Counted from the stretch's first letter, positions 23,353 through 36,627 are shown. The stretch: 64,000 nt of DNA from Hydnum rufescens UP504 (GCA_014904985.1 MU128909.1:637417-701416); one strand, 5' to 3'. Notes: generated by a model from the sequence alone, not told the origin. Made by a program: numbers and translations.

Positions 23353-25324
23353 CTCTTCCGACGTATATTTTGGGAGGGATACCTCTAGCTGTTTTCAGGA
23401 TAATCCTTTATGAGAGAGTGATTCCAACTCTTCATCAAAGTTATCACAAATTGGAGCACAGGTGGAGCTAGAATAACAAGCCGGTGACTACACAACAAAC
23501 TGCTTCTTGCTAGGTTATATTGTTGAGGCCAGGAGTTTAGCCTGTTTTGGTAGACTACAAAACAAGGGGTCTCAAGGAACGGGTAGAAATATTTCTCGAT
23601 TTTACTATTCAAAATCGAGTCCTAGAAATGTTCCTGGTGCATCCGACCAGACCTTTGCGAATGGGGTCGATTCCAGGTCACTAACCCGGCCAAAGTGTGG
23701 TCAGGGCCAGCTATCTCTATGAGGCGTCGGTGCCATCTATGCGATTCCAAAGAGTGGAGTGGGTTCAGTAACCACTGTCGTAGGCGCACGGCCATCCTGG
23801 TGCACGGTAGCCTTAGCGCCAGTGACGGCGTCTTCCAATGAGACGGTCGGAACTGGGCCTGCACGCCTATTACGAGGAGCAGATATTGGGCGCTCCAAAA
23901 TGGGGTGAGAGTGTGATGGGAGACACGTACCATGTCCGCCAATGATCGAACTCTTTCTCACTCAGCCATTACACTGTCGTAGTATTCTTCAATGCCTCGC
24001 GGAATCCCGGATTCTGAAGAAGCTATAAATGATGAAGTGCGTGGGGGTATCTGTTTGGATCACGCCATTAGCACGATGTGCTGCGAATTCCCTCATGAAA
24101 GGAGGTCTCACACACCAAAACGAGCGTACTCTGGTGCAGCCCAATATTGCAAATAATCAAGGTAGAGCACGAACGAGAGTTGAGAGAGAGGATGTTCTGT
24201 TGTGCGAGAGATTGGAGGTAGTGGGGGTTGGCGAGTGATTCCACAAATTCGAGTTCAAATTCAGATCGATGTCTATTGGCAGCGGATCTCCGCTGGAGGC
24301 GTTGTCGTCGGGATTGATAAAGCCACCATCGCCTCAGTCGACGAGAAAGAGGTTAATGTGTACGTGAGGGGTTGCAAGAGCCCGAAACGGGAACAGGGGA
24401 TGGGCTCTTGTGCACTCAACCTCGTACCGGTCCCGGCGGCCCTAACGAGCATTGCTCGGCATTTTCCGCGAGATCTCTACGAATTTGATCTCAACAAGTC
24501 CCCGCCTATTGATGGCACTCACAACCACCAGTTGTCATTGTGCGCCCGGGGATAAGGCGTGGACGTGGGATTAATATTCCATAATTCTGTATACCTAGGA
24601 TTTCTTCGGGCCGTACTACCTGCATTGCTCCGACAGTGGTCGTAGTGGATCACAAGAATGGGCGGATCTAAGAGTGTTGACTCTCTTGTCATGGCTTGGA
24701 GTGGGAGTGTGGCTAATCCTGAACTGCAGGATCCTGGTGGACAACGTAATTGAATGGTAAGTATGCCATTCAGGGCTTCCCCAAGACACTTTGACGCAGA
24801 GATGTGGACAGGATGACGGCTCTTCCCTCTGGGTTCTCCTCTGAGGTAGCGCACCAGATGAAGAACTCGCCCCCCATCGACGATGATTTTCAAGGAGGTC
24901 CTGAAGGAGTATGCGTTACGGACTCAATTAGACTTCCGACCCCTTGTGAATCTGATCAAATCTTAATTATTTGTGGGACATATATCACAGGCTCCTACAA
25001 AGTCGCACTATTTGAGAGCTTTTACTGTTTTCCGCACCAGATGCAGTTAAGCGCCGGTCACGTGCTATTAGTTGCTAACGTGTTGATATCTCTTCGTAAT
25101 GTCCCAGTTACAGATGAAGCTCTAATAATAGGCAGCAAGTCTGGCCAATGAGTACACATACGAGGTCCGAGAAGACTTAGCCAGAATATTTTACCTCCGG
25201 ACCACAATTACTGTATGTGGCAGAGCATAGTGCAGATACTTTATAAGCAAAGCTCACCCTTGCCACACGACGCATCTCCCAGATCTTCTTCCCCAGCTCT
25301 TGTTTCCGCGGGGCGCCGCCTACA
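23353..25324. other. Gene-poor spacer with unassigned short frames
   Basis: About 2 kb without a recognisable gene. Short open stretches exist on the minus strand (23,737-23,960, GGHGTCLPSHSHPILERPIS) and on the plus strand (24,202-24,555 and 24,804-25,151). None shows a family motif or an in-phase splicing pattern that I can defend. It could hold decayed genes or transposon relics. Confidence 0.4.
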
Positions 25325-26719
25325 ATGTCTTCCCCTCGCGTTCCTCTCATCTTTGGCACTATGACAATTGGAGAACCTGGAAAGAATGGCGTCCGCAACG
25401 AGAGCTCGGAAGCGCAGGAGATCCTCGATGTCTTCTTCGATGCACGGTTTACTGCCCTTGACACGGCTCGGATGTACGGGGAGGGAACGACTGAGAAAGT
25501 GAGTCCCGAGGGATTAGCCACGGCTCCCCAGGAGTACGCGCGTCGAGCAGCTTGTCTTCCTAGGTGCTCTCCGAACTAAACCTCCGCAATGCTACTATCG
25601 ACACCAAGGTGGTACCCCGTCAACCAGGAGATCATTCCCCGGAGAAACTTCGTGCTACTTTCAAACTATCTCTCGCCACTCTCAAGCGCGAAAAGGTCCG
25701 CATATTCTATCTGCATGCCCCCGACCGGGCGACTCCTTTCCAGGATACTCTGAGGGAGGTTAACCGACTTTACGGGGAGGGACTCTTGTGAGTATGTGTG
25801 TTATCGGACCAGCAGCACATCTGAGTGTACTGAATGGATTTGTAGCGAGATTTTCGGAATCTCCAATTATATGGCCTGGGAGGTCGGTACCCTGCAGGCA
25901 TTTATATGCACCCGACAGTTCTCATAGCTCGCCCTTGGTCCAACTCGGCATTTTTCCAGGTCGCAGAGATTGTTGGTATCGCGAAACGCTATAATTGGGT
26001 GCAGCCACGAATTTACCAGGCGATGTACAACGGCATCACTCGCCTCATTGAACCCGAACTTGTCCCCTGCCTCCGCAAGTTCGGGATTAATCTGGTGGTT
26101 TACAATCCTCTCGCCGGTATGTAAATCGTCTCTGGCTCTTGCCGTCAGAAAGGCATGGTGTTGTCGACACTCTCCCGAACGCGAAATGTCATACAGGTGG
26201 TCTCTTCGCGGGGAAGATCGTCAGCGTCACAGATCTGGGAGAAAAGGGTGGTCGCTTCGATTTGTCAAAACCACAAGGTGTTACGTATCGAAAACGATTC
26301 ATCAAAGAGTCCTATCTGCAATCCGTTGAAATCCTAAAAGAAGTCGTCGTACGTCTCTATTCCCATTGTCGTATTCTTTATCTGCACACTCACTTCACCC
26401 TTATGCTATTGCTATGTCGTCGAAAGGCGAAGCATGATTTGCGTCTCACGGAAGTGGCCCTTCGATGGCTACAGCACCACAGCGTATTGACTCCCGAAGA
26501 CGGCGTAATTCTCGGGGCTAGTAGCGCTGTTCAACTGAAGCAGAACATCGAGGACAGGTGCGCACCTAACGTGATTGATAAGGTCTTCTATTGACACTAA
26601 ATTTTGACATAAAATGCGATTGTAACAGTCTCAAAGGCCCTCTTCCACAAGAAATCCTCGATGCCATGGACAAGGCATGGTCCGAGATCGGTTTGGACTG
26701 TCCTCCCTATTGGCGCTAG
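25325..26719 (+). CDS. Aldo-keto reductase, aflatoxin-aldehyde-reductase (AKR7) type
   Basis: Seven exons (25325-25498, 25564-25787, 25846-25882, 25960-26116, 26197-26348, 26427-26557, 26629-26719) join in phase. The protein starts MSSPRVPLIFGTMTIGEPGK and carries the AKR catalytic tetrad context: ALDTARMYGEG with Asp and Tyr, DTKV with the lysine, and FYLHAPD with the histidine. Cofactor-end motifs follow: GISNYMAWEVAEIVGIAKR, YQAMYNGITRLIEPELVP, VYNPLAGGLFAGK, and ILGASSAVQLKQNI near the C-terminus, ending DCPPYWR. These are NADPH-binding features of the AKR7/YakC-like group, which reduces aldehydes. The physiological substrate is unknown. No cluster of secondary-metabolism genes is adjacent, so general detoxification is the simplest guess. 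Confidence 0.92.
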
Positions 26720-27813
26720 GATTTTCCCTGCGTTCACTCATCATGTTCCATGCCATTACTATGCATGCTGAATTCCCAGCGGATGGTGCTTCCATCTCCT
26801 AACTTTACTGGTTTACATTCATTGTACTTTACTGCCTTGAAAATGCAAAATGTTCAAATATATAATAATTGTAACGCAAATGAACTGTTTCTCCTCTGCT
26901 GGTACCAACTGGACTACATATTTTACAGGAATGCGAATCCACGATCGCACCGACACCTGTTGGAGCAGGTCCTGATTGTGAGATCAACAAACTCCTAGGA
27001 ACTCAAGATGGCAATCCTTCGCCTTGCCAAGTTCCTAGATGCTTCGCATGCAATGGACAAACACTGATTCCTGGGTAAAGGACAACATCTGGAGGACCCC
27101 CGATTCCAGCTACAATACGGAACACGGCAAAAACCTAGGAGATGATCCCAATAGCTTTCCCCCCCCCTCCTGTACTTATTTATTCAAATCATGCCATCCC
27201 CTTCCCATTATGCCTCTCGAAATTATCCCAAAAATCCAAGGCCCAACAACCCAGAACACAATCGAAATCAAACTCAAACCTTCCCCGCCTTCCCGTTACA
27301 TCCCCAAGCCAACACTCCAGTAGAACTACTTGATAAATTATCCTGTACTTAGACCATTCTCAGCACATCCGCAGCTGCTGCGATATAATACACAGAGGTG
27401 GTCTTCGCGATATGTGCCACATGACCTCAACACACTCCGCCACATGACCTCCGTGTGCAACCTCAATATACGTACACTGCCACACAACCTCAATTGCCAC
27501 CTCACGACCTGAACATGTGCCGCTGCACGACCTGAATCTGCGCCACTGGACGACCTGAATAGCCGCCGCCGCACGACCTCACAATTCCCCCACACTAATG
27601 CGCTTTCGCGTACTATGATCTAATTTCCGCCACTAGACGCATTGTTATGCATAGGGGAGCTGGATGCCCACCTAATCTATTAGCTCTCATTGTTCCTCTT
27701 TGCTTCGGTTGCTCAGTGCTCCTCATCCCAACAAACAGGAGGAGGACGAATCTTGTACAATTAATTGTTCTTCACGACATGAGATGACTCCAGGGCACCC
27801 AGCCACAAAACGA
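26720..27813. other. Intergenic spacer containing a degenerate minisatellite
   Basis: No gene is recognised. The section 27,150-27,330 is C/A-rich low-complexity sequence. From about 27,410 the spacer contains the repeat listed separately. Confidence 0.5.
27410..27590. repeat. Degenerate minisatellite, core 'cacgacctgaa'
   Basis: Seven to eight imperfect units of about 20-28 bases share a core like c-a-c-g/a-t/c-g-a-c-c-t-g/c-a-a, separated by 'gccgc', 'gccac' or 'tgcc' linkers. The clearest copies lie at 27,500-27,585. The units are not multiples of three and contain stops in plus frames, so this looks like non-coding tandem repetition. Confidence 0.6.
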
Positions 27814-28579
27814 TCAGGCGTAGCCCTCCTTCAGGACCTCGGCCTTGCCCTCCTTATCGACAGTCTCGACTGGCTTCGCATCCATCAGAACCGCGAGGAA
27901 CCTGACCCAACCAGGGCCTCTGTTCTCCCACTGGTGCAGTGTGCCTCGTTGGACAAGGATAGTTCCAGGCTCGGATAGAGTGGATTCTGTCCCGTCTTCC
28001 AATATGGCGGTTATCTCGCCATAGACTTGTCGTTTTTTTTTTAAATGGTATTCGATTTCAGCAAAAGTGGGATTGGGTGAAAAGATGAGTGAACAGTCAG
28101 TATTGGGCAAACGTGATCGAAGAAATAGTTTTGAGGGGGACTCACTCAGAATAATATAATCTAGAGTGCTCGTACGGTGACTGGGAACGCCTTTGCCCGG
28201 AGCGACATCGAATGAGCCAATGTTCGTTCCATTGGTAGAGACAAGACCCATCCTGTCAGGACCTGCTGTGCCCCCGTCGACTCTGATGTGTGTCAGACGG
28301 TGGCGGCAGCCGGGGATGAGTAAGTTTGGGAGGCAAGAAAATAAGTAGAGGGGAAAGAAAGGGCGGTGCGCACGTTTCCTCGCTGTGGACGACTGGGCTC
28401 TGCTTCGTGGTCCAAATGCGGGTGATTCGACCGCTGTTCTCCGGTGTGTCGGGGGTGTGGAGGAAGGGCTCAAGTTTTTGGTCACTGAGGATAGTAGCCT
28501 TCCCATCGGGGGTGTGGCCCGTGACAATTCTTCGAATCGGCGAAAAAGCGTAGGGAGGGGCAGGAGTTGATGAAGTCAT
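27814..28579 (-). CDS. Cupin-domain protein
   Basis: Starts MTSSTPAPPYAFSPIRRIVT at ATG 28579; the first exon ends VVHSEE. Splicing to TVDGGTAGPDRMGLVSTNGT, then NIGSFDVAPGKGVPSHRTST and LDYIIL, and across a long intron (about 28,030-28,150) to YGEITAILEDGTESTLSEPG and TILVQRGTLHQWENRGPGWV, gives a single small cupin barrel. The two conserved cupin motifs are present in weakened form (G...HRTSTLDY and PG...RGTLHQW), including the histidines that could bind metal. Stop at 27814-27816. Fungal relatives are annotated only as cupin-2 domain proteins; the substrate is unknown. Confidence 0.82.
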
Positions 28580-28942
28580 CTTTTGGTCTACGCAGGGGGG
28601 GTGGGGTCTATTTTATGTACCGCGTCGGGCTGCCAACGCCGTAGGAGGTAATCACATTCTAGGCCAAATTTCCCGTACCTGCAACTCACTGTTTGGGTTC
28701 CAGCGAGAAATGAGTATTTGAAAATTGATGACCCCGTGGTCAGCCTCCCTACCTGATCTCAGGACGATCCAACCCCAAATATGGCTGGCTGACGCAACTG
28801 CTCACTAACTCTAAATCTCTTTCCAATTAGTGCTATTTGATGTGTGGTTATTGAAAATGCTATATTCGAATCAGAGCAACGTGTATCATCACAACAGCGG
28901 GGTGAGCCGTCCGATTCCAAAACCTACAAGACAGCTCGAAGA
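28580..28942. other. Spacer between cupin gene start and permease 3' end
   Basis: About 360 bases, AT-moderate, with no open frame worth noting. Likely the cupin promoter plus the permease terminator region. Confidence 0.5.
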
Positions 28943-31900
28943 TTACAACGAGGCCACGAATGCCTGCCACCATGTTTGAGGTCCCTGAGCCGCCTTCTTT
29001 TGGCTGTAGTCCGCCTCGGCGTCATCGATCACGCGTTTCCCAGAGATGAGGTCGACCTCCTTGAGAGGCACGACCCTGGTCTTGAACACAATCTTGTATC
29101 CCTATATGAATGACGCATAAACGCCCGTGTTATCCCCACTGGATTAAATTATGAGGGTGTTTTTGGCTTCGGACGTACGATCCACAACACGAAAAAGACA
29201 GGAAATCCAATGTACGACCTGAGTCATCAATTCAACGGCTTCAAGTTAGAAAGGGCCAACGATTAAAAAGCGCGACAAGTTTAAAATATCGCACGTTACA
29301 AAATTCGCTATATCGATGCGGAAACGGGTTAGTTCACAAGGTTTCGACCAACGAGGTGAAGAGAGTCCGTGAACTGACTTTTATTCCAGGGCATAAAGGT
29401 ATCGAACCCTTTGAAAAAAGCGATGATGCCAGTGCTGATGAGAGCGAAGTAATTTCCATAGGGCTGGAAAGGTGCCTTGTAAGGCAGGTCATCGCGAGAA
29501 ATGCCTTGTGCTTTCAGAGCTTGCATGAAGCGCCTATAGATGAACAGGGTGAACTCGGAGTTTCCGAACACTAACACTACAAAAGTGCGCATGGGGAGTA
29601 ATCACAGGTGAGAATATAGTATACACACTGGGAGACGAGCCTAATTAGCGAATAGGTCCCGAGTCAGGCACGTGGATGAGGCACTCACTCCAGGTTATGG
29701 CACCAAAGAGGGTGACAAGATTCGTAAAATAGCCAAAGACTTGGGAGGCAGAGGCGGTGACATTTAAGAACGTAAGGCTACAAAATAGAGTGCAGAGGAT
29801 TAGGGCCGGCCAAGGAACGCCTTGGGAATTGACGCGTCGGAAGATGGCAGGGGCTTGGCCCTCCGCCGCGAGCGCAAAGAGTGTCCGTGAGCTAGTTTTA
29901 AGGGATTAGAAAATATAGGGAATTGAGGTGACTGTCTCACCCGATGTAAAGATCACTGTTGGCAGCCGACTGTCGTGGGAATGGGTCATGAACAGGATTT
30001 ATTCCCTTGCACAACAGATTCCACACACACCATGACAAAGACGAGAATACAGGCGTTAATGATATGTCCCAAGGCCTTGATCCCGAGAATATTCGCAGCT
30101 GAAAAAGCCCAAAGCATTTCTCAATATTACTAAAGGTATGCCAATATGCTGACAACATACCGACAATGAAAGGCGAGGCAGCAGCACCAGTCTAAATAAT
30201 TCGTGTCAGCGCGTACGGTGGACCTCTTACGGCGACTAGAACACACCGATGACTTGAGGGCGACGAAGAGCTCAGGACTGGTACGAGGGACAATTAAGCC
30301 AACAACAAAAACACTCCCGACGCTGTCAGACGGGATACACGTATCGTCAGAATAACGAGGAAAGTCGCGTCGGGCAGTTGAAACATTTCTCACTAGAAGA
30401 TTGCAATGCGCCAGAATGTACGCCGGATAGCCTGTATGTAGCCAAATGGGACTTGATTGACCAAAGGATTGAAGTAGAATTACACGAATGTTTACCTTTG
30501 GAACGTTCTCTCGTGGATTCTCAGCCTCTCCTACAGTGACCCCAATTAGCTCGGTTCCGATATAAGCGAACAGGGCGTTTATCATCTAGTAGAGGGAAAT
30601 TTAGGCTATTGTCGATGACGGTCGCCAACACACACGCACAACGGCCCTAGATGTACGATCTCTGCGTGAGTAGTTTGCACACCTCATAGTGAGGACACAA
30701 TCACGAACCAAAACCCTAGGAAAATACCGAGAGAGCCCTTCTTGAGGTAAATGCCCATGGGCCCATAGGGGTGCTCCCAATAGCGGAACCCTGTCCACAC
30801 ATATAAATATCTCCCTAAGAGGGAAGCAAGACAAGGAGATGGTAGACAAACCGATCCGATCATGTTTCGGGTTCCCTCCTAGGTCGACAACTATTCCGAA
30901 TATAATGAGTCCTGTAAGAGTGATAACTTTGATACTGCCCATATTTTTATCCAGGTATTCGTAAGTATGCTGAGATCCTAGCAAGACGCTGACTTCACCT
31001 CGAGAGCCAGAACTCTAATTCGCCAAATACGCGTACGCCAAGCATATTGACAAGGAAGACTATGAACCAGCCAAGGATGTATCGATATAATAATTAGGTA
31101 CGAATATCGTAGTCGCGGTATCAAAGAGAAGGGACGAACCCAAGGCAATGAAGATGATCATCCAGACGGCGATATGAACCTTGTGCTGTGTATCCCAGTA
31201 TCGGATTACGATGCCAGCGGCATTAATATTATTCGGGCTAGGATAACATCTTTGAAATAAGAATGTGGACCCTGAGAATTTGGTCTCGAACGTACGCAAC
31301 GATGAGATATTTAAAGAGGTAGTTGTATCCAAGGGCGAATCCGAGTCTTCAAATGCACGTCAACATGAGCGACACCAGTGAAGCAAGTTTGATTCAACGT
31401 ACGCAGGATCGACGAAGCGCCCCGCCTATTGGAAACGGTATTATAATAGCGATAATTCATGAAGACACAACTTCTTACAAAGCCAGTGAACCCCTTCTTA
31501 TTGGGTAGATACGCGGACATCTGTAGTAGTCGAACGAATTAATTCAAAGTTGGTCTGGTGCAGACGTGGACGTACCTCTCCCAAGCTGACCATGACCAAA
31601 TAGCTGTGGTGGATGCATCAGCCTATTCTCCTGCGAGAGATATCAGAAGCTGAAAAGTAGTACCAGATAACCTGTCGAGACCATGGAATCATTAGGGATA
31701 AAAGAAGGCGAGGGTGTAAATGCGGACGAACCCAAGATATGAATAGCCCAATAAGATACCTGAACAGCAGATATATCAGTTATAGAGGCTTTCTGTGCCG
31801 GGGAGGAAGCTCACCGAAGAGGGCCAGCTCTTTGAAGGGCAGTTCCAGAACCAATAATGAGACCGGTCCCTACGATGAGAAAGAATTATGCCCTTCGTTC

Positions 31901-32324
31901 TCAAGACGCATTAACGAAGCAAGACTCACCGATAGCACCACCTGAAGTATCACATTACACCATGAGTTCTACTGAAGAACACGTTCCATAGATATACGCG
32001 CCTAATCTGTGAGATGCAAGCGTATATTAAAACCGGACAAAGGGCTCTAACACGCGAATTAGGCTCTCACTCACGCAATCATCGATATCTGACGAGCCCT
32101 GGGAGTCATTCACGCCCTCCTGGTCAGAGCACATTCTCAGGCCCGATAGCAACTGTGAAACCACCTCACTTGAGGTCCCGATGCAGGGTCTCCAGCTCAA
32201 TCTCATTTTCTACCTGCTCCTGACTGGTGCTGGGATCGTCTATTAGGCCAGAAGGGGGGGTGCTCCCCAGAGAGGATGCAAGCGCCGGGACTCCATCAGC
32301 GCCTTTTTTTTCGAGGTCAGCCAT
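28943..32324 (-). CDS. Amino-acid permease (APC/YAT superfamily), very intron-rich
   Basis: ATG 32324 opens MADLEKKGADGVPALASSLG; an acidic cytosolic tail ends ETLHRDLK at the first intron. Downstream pieces on the minus strand are classic fungal amino-acid permease segments: EMSAYLPNKKGFTGFV, FVDPALGF across a splice to LGYNYLFKYLI, INAAGIVIRYW, VITLTGLIIFGIVVDLGGNP joined to KHDRIGFRYWEHPYGPMG, LFAYIGTELIGVTVGEAENP followed by RENVPK, and near the end RRFMQALKAQGISRDDLPYK and FQPYGNYFALISTGIIAFF. The final exon is GYKIVFKTRVVPLKEVDLIS...WWQAFVASL, stop 28943-28945. Role: proton-coupled amino-acid uptake at the plasma membrane, about 12 membrane helices expected. More than ten introns. Exon-by-exon borders in 29.6-31.9 kb are not all resolved, so damage cannot be excluded. 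Confidence 0.88.
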
Positions 32325-33852
32325 TAGGGAAGAAGGGAAGAAGAAGAAAACAGAGCCGGTTGCATTCCCTTGCCTCCTTTATTACCTTTTCAGGTGGAAT
32401 ATATGAGTGAGTCGGATTCAACGTGCACATGGATGCACGGCTAGGCTTCGATGAACAATTGTCACCTAGCTAGCCGCCCGATGAATGCAGGGGGTGTGCA
32501 CAGCTATCACCGCCTCCCGACCGCGACCGTAAGCGGACCTGTAATTCCCAATAGCCTTCACAGTCAAACCTTTTCTCAAAGCTCATAACTGTGCCAGAGT
32601 GCGAATGCGCTGGGACTTTCGCGACCGGGGACAGGACCCCGGTTAGCGCTGTAAAACCCCCGAGGTCGTGAATGCCCGAAAAAAAAACCGCACTAATCGA
32701 CTAATTTTGGCCTGAAATTGTTTTTTTTCCACACGGATATGGGACATTTTTAAGGCAGAAGACGAATTTAACACCGATCCTGGACCCGATCTGGTCTCAC
32801 TATCAGAAATCTGATGTCGACGCTCATTGAAACATTTCGCAATCAGCGCAGAGACCTGTCGCAATTGGGATCAGGCTGGCTTGCAACATGCTGTCCAAAT
32901 CCCTTAGTAAGAGTTAAAAAATTTTCAACCCCGACCTCGTAGCTGTCTTCAGGTCAAGAAAATGGGGTATAGACTCGGTATACCAAATCGTCACCACCTC
33001 CGTACTCCTTGGGATCGCTATATTTCTGCAGGGGAATCTGGTCGAAATCCATCGTCCTTTCAGCATTCCCGTCCAAGCGCTTTCCTCTGCAAAGAATTAT
33101 TGTCTTCCGCTGCAGTGTCGACATTCAGCAATACCGCTTGCGAATCAGTTCGCTGTGTCCACGTACTTTGCACATCAAACCTCACGAAGTATTTCTCAGA
33201 TCTTCCCTCACAGGACCAAATGGCAGAATAGTGGGTCTGGTTACATTTAGGGGCTAGCGCTACAGTACCAGTGTTTTCACCGAACTCTCTCTGAGACAAG
33301 CAATAACGGATTTCGGTCAAGGCAATGAAAGATAAGGGTCAGATCTAGGCGACGGGTTTTGGCAAGACTGGTGGGGACCCAGGGAGGGCATGTAGATGGC
33401 TTAGGAGCATAGATACGATTTTTGGGGGATTTTTTCGAGGCCTGTCCCTGTTTCACACGGATTTGACCTCTTTTGAGCATGTCTGAGGTCCAAATCACGC
33501 CATTTTGGGGCTCAAAACCACACTCCTCGACCCTCTATTAGAGCTAACCGGGGACCTCGGACGATCTTAGCGATCCGATCCGCTGTCACGAGCGGAGCGG
33601 ATGGCGGGGCTGTCTGATTGGCGCTGGCTGTACTACTGTATTTATCAGCCCCATCGCCAATTAGAGATTCCTTGGCGCATTCAGTAAGAAAACTTCACTC
33701 CACCAAGGGAAGAACTGAGGACTAACGGAGGCCGCTTGAAACCACGCGTTGGTGCGAGGGCCATTACAGTACACCGAACCGGCACACAACCACAGCTTGC
33801 ACAGAAAACACATACACCACAATATTCTATACAACATTAATAGCACGCAAGT
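32325..33852. other. 1.5-kb gene-free spacer with candidate inverted-repeat element
   Basis: No recognisable gene. The left 300 bases probably carry the permease promoter. The rest is largely taken by the candidate element at 32,633-33,557. Confidence 0.5.
32633..33557. mobile_element. Candidate non-autonomous element with terminal inverted repeats
   Basis: The left end reads AGGACCCCGGTTAGCGCT. The reverse complement of the right end (33,520-33,557) reads AGGTCCCCGGTTAGCTCT. The similarity continues weakly into a CGAGG-GTG stretch about 30 bases in. No transposase-like frame lies between, and no clean target-site duplication was found, so the borders are uncertain. Confidence 0.35.
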
Positions 33853-36627
33853 TCATAGACCCCACACAGATAGGGTCCGCACAGCAGCATTACGGACGAG
33901 ATTGGGGCCCCGGGAAGACGGACTCGGGGCAACCGGAGAGGTGGGAGATTGGGGCACGTCTAGGGACTGTATTGGTTCGTTTGCCAGTGCCACCAGGGCT
34001 GGTCGCGCCGCCTCGCGCACTTCGCTTAACAGCGCGGCTTTCTCGTCGTCGAGCAAGACATCCGGATCCCGCCGCCCTATAGTGGTCAACAACGAACATG
34101 CGTTGGAGCGCAATTCAGGTGGAAATATTCGACCCCTCGGGCTCAAAATGTGAACCACCATGTCAAGTGCAGTCGATATTGAAGCGACCCCCGAATCATC
34201 CAGTGAAGACGAGTTTGTGCTGCTCAACGCTGATGTGGGGTCGTGCGACCCGTCAGGTCCGAGAGGCGAGACTAAAGCCGTTAACACGTGAGGCACTGCA
34301 CAGCCCATTAGCATCGCCTCTTAATTCCACGCACACTTGCTCACCTCCAAACCCTTGGCTGGCCAGCAGTGTGAGCGCCATGATTCCTTCATTCAGAAGA
34401 ACTGGGTATCTGATGTTCCGCCCGATCATCTCGCCCAATGCATCCGCCGTCTCTTCCGTCGTGAGTTTGTTCAACGCGTGGCGGCGCTCGATGGCTTCGG
34501 CCGGAGGAAGCGTATTGGCGGACGCAACCGGAGAAGATACCGACGTGGGGATCCAAAGCGTCTTGATCACGTTGACGAGCACCCGAGTCCCCTCATTTCG
34601 CAAGGCAAGCGAATCCGTGCGTCTAATCAGGTCCTAAAACTTGATCTACACCGCTGGGCGCATCTCTCTCGGGTTTGAACAACTTCAACGCATTGCGGAC
34701 TGCACGCCGTCGAGACTATCAAAATTGATTCTTATCGAAGAAATGGGACAACTTACTATTCCCTGTCGCCAAGTGCTTGACGATGCCCACTGCCGAGAGT
34801 TGCACGACGTCCGCAATGTCGCCCAGTCTATCCCAGATCTTGGATCTCACAATTGCCTCAACAACACCCTCTTCTCCCAGGATTATTCTCGTCGGTGGAG
34901 CTTGCGCAAGATTCTTCAGCAGACCGACAACACCGTGCTTTAATTTGATATCGGTAGTCGGCTCGAGTAGTCCTGTCAGGTACGGTACGATGGATATCGG
35001 GGGGCTTGCAAGAGCAACGCACCGCGATTCTGCCAAGAGGAAAATAAGCAAGCAGCATTAGAATGGATGCCGGCATGACTCGTTACGTACCTCGTCGGGC
35101 AAGGTTTGCCAAGCACAGCGTGGCACAAATAACCAGGTCGTCACGCTCGTCGTCCGTAACTGCGCTGACAGAGACCGGGTAGTCTTTGATCCAGTTGATC
35201 ATCCTCTTCACAAACCAGCCGCCGTCAGCTTCACTTGGACCCCAAAGAACCCCTGTGTGAGGGTCCTCGTCCGCTACTGCCACGATTCCCTTGATGATCG
35301 CACCCTTACAATACCCAAATGTCCTCTCCCACCCGGTCCTTTCGCTCTCAGGCTCGTTGTTCCAATAGCTCGGCGGAGCACCTCTCTCCACGAATCCTAG
35401 CAATCGCACAAGGGGTGTGTTTGGATCACCTCCTGTGGGCACCGAAGAGTTCCCCGCAGGGTTGACAAGCAACGCGCGGACTTGCTCTTCGTCATTGGTG
35501 AGACTCTCAATTTGTACTGATATGTGCTGTAGTGTTTCCACATCATGGTTGATGAGTATCTTGCGGAGGATAGCGTTGTTTGCCACGAAAGCGGGGGTTG
35601 GGGTGTGATGTGGGGGGATGAACGCGTCCAGTGAATTGATGAGATTCAGCAGAGCAGCTGGGTCCCATTGTATATCTGCAAAAGGTTTCAATTATGGTAC
35701 TGGTGAATAAGACGGACAATACGATCCACCGACCATCCTCATGATCTTTTAGGACCTCCAACGCTCGCCAGGACCACTCAGCAAGACCTGCTCGCCACGC
35801 CCACGTGTCGGAGAGAACTTCAGGGGGGGCGCCCGACGACGCCTTTCTCCATAGTCCGGCGGGGTATATGACCGAGGTAAGTCGTAAAATGATCGCGGGC
35901 GCTTGTAAGGACACTAGCTTGGAGCGGACTGGTCCTGTCACGAAGGGCAAGTTGAATGAAAACAATACTGTAAATGGCAATCAATCCGACGTACTGTATT
36001 CCATACTCGCGTTGAGGAGAACGCCAAAAGCAGTCTTAATGATCTTTAGATCGTCAACTGAGAGGATCGAAGCGCCATCGCCATCGGAGCTTCCTTGGGA
36101 TTGCTGTGACTCTGAAAGACGAAGTTGATAACTGCCTAGGATTTCCAAGACTAATTGGGGATATTGGGCAGCCAGTAGATGGCCTCGATTCGCATCTAAA
36201 AAGTGATGTCAGTCGTATTTCTTGTACGCGTTGAATGCACTCACCGTGATCGAGGCATAAATTGGCTCCAACACGGAGGAGTTCATATGCGGGGGAAGTT
36301 CTATTGCTGGGAGGAACGTGTGCCGATTTATTGTCCCCAGAAGCTCGGGATGCTTGGAGGAGAGATGTTAATGTAAATGGAAGGTCTGTCTTGCCAACGA
36401 TTTCATGATTATCTAGGCACGGGTAGCGTATGAGTAGGCGTGCATTCGGTAAGACCATGCAGCGTACCAATCTCCCCGCGAGATCGTAAAGAATTCGCGA
36501 GTTCCCTCGCAGCAGCTGCAACAGAGTTCCATACTTCAGAACTGTCAGAAGAGGTCGATGCTGCCTGTGTCGCCGCTGGCACTAATTCAGCGAGCGCAGA
36601 CACTAAATTTATGAGGGCTTCAGACAT
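33853..36627 (-). CDS. ARM-repeat protein resembling SmgGDS (RAP1GDS1/Bem4-like)
   Basis: ATG 36627 opens MSEALINLVSALAELVPAAT. The rest is an all-helical ARM-type superhelix in several exons: MKPFADIQWDPAALLNLINS, GFVERGAPPSYWNN, GGWFVKRMINWIKDYPVSVS, VICATLCLANLARR, YLTGLLEPTTDIKLKHGVVG, LLKNLAQAPPTRIILGEEGV, VQLSAVGIVKHLATGNSKL, EGIMALTLLASQGFGGEQ, ending RNAAVRTLSVWGL with stop at 33853-33855. The 'LKHGVVGLLKNLA' and 'CATLCLANLAR' repeats fit SmgGDS-type GTPase chaperones, which bind prenylated Rho/Rap GTPases. This assignment rests on resemblance and length only. The 3' end is 109 bases downstream of the next minus-strand gene's stop-to-start gap, with no sign of co-transcription. Confidence 0.7.

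Noticed and set aside
33749..34637. Long plus-strand frames of 134 and 179 residues
   Set aside because: Antisense to the ARM-repeat gene; no independent motif.
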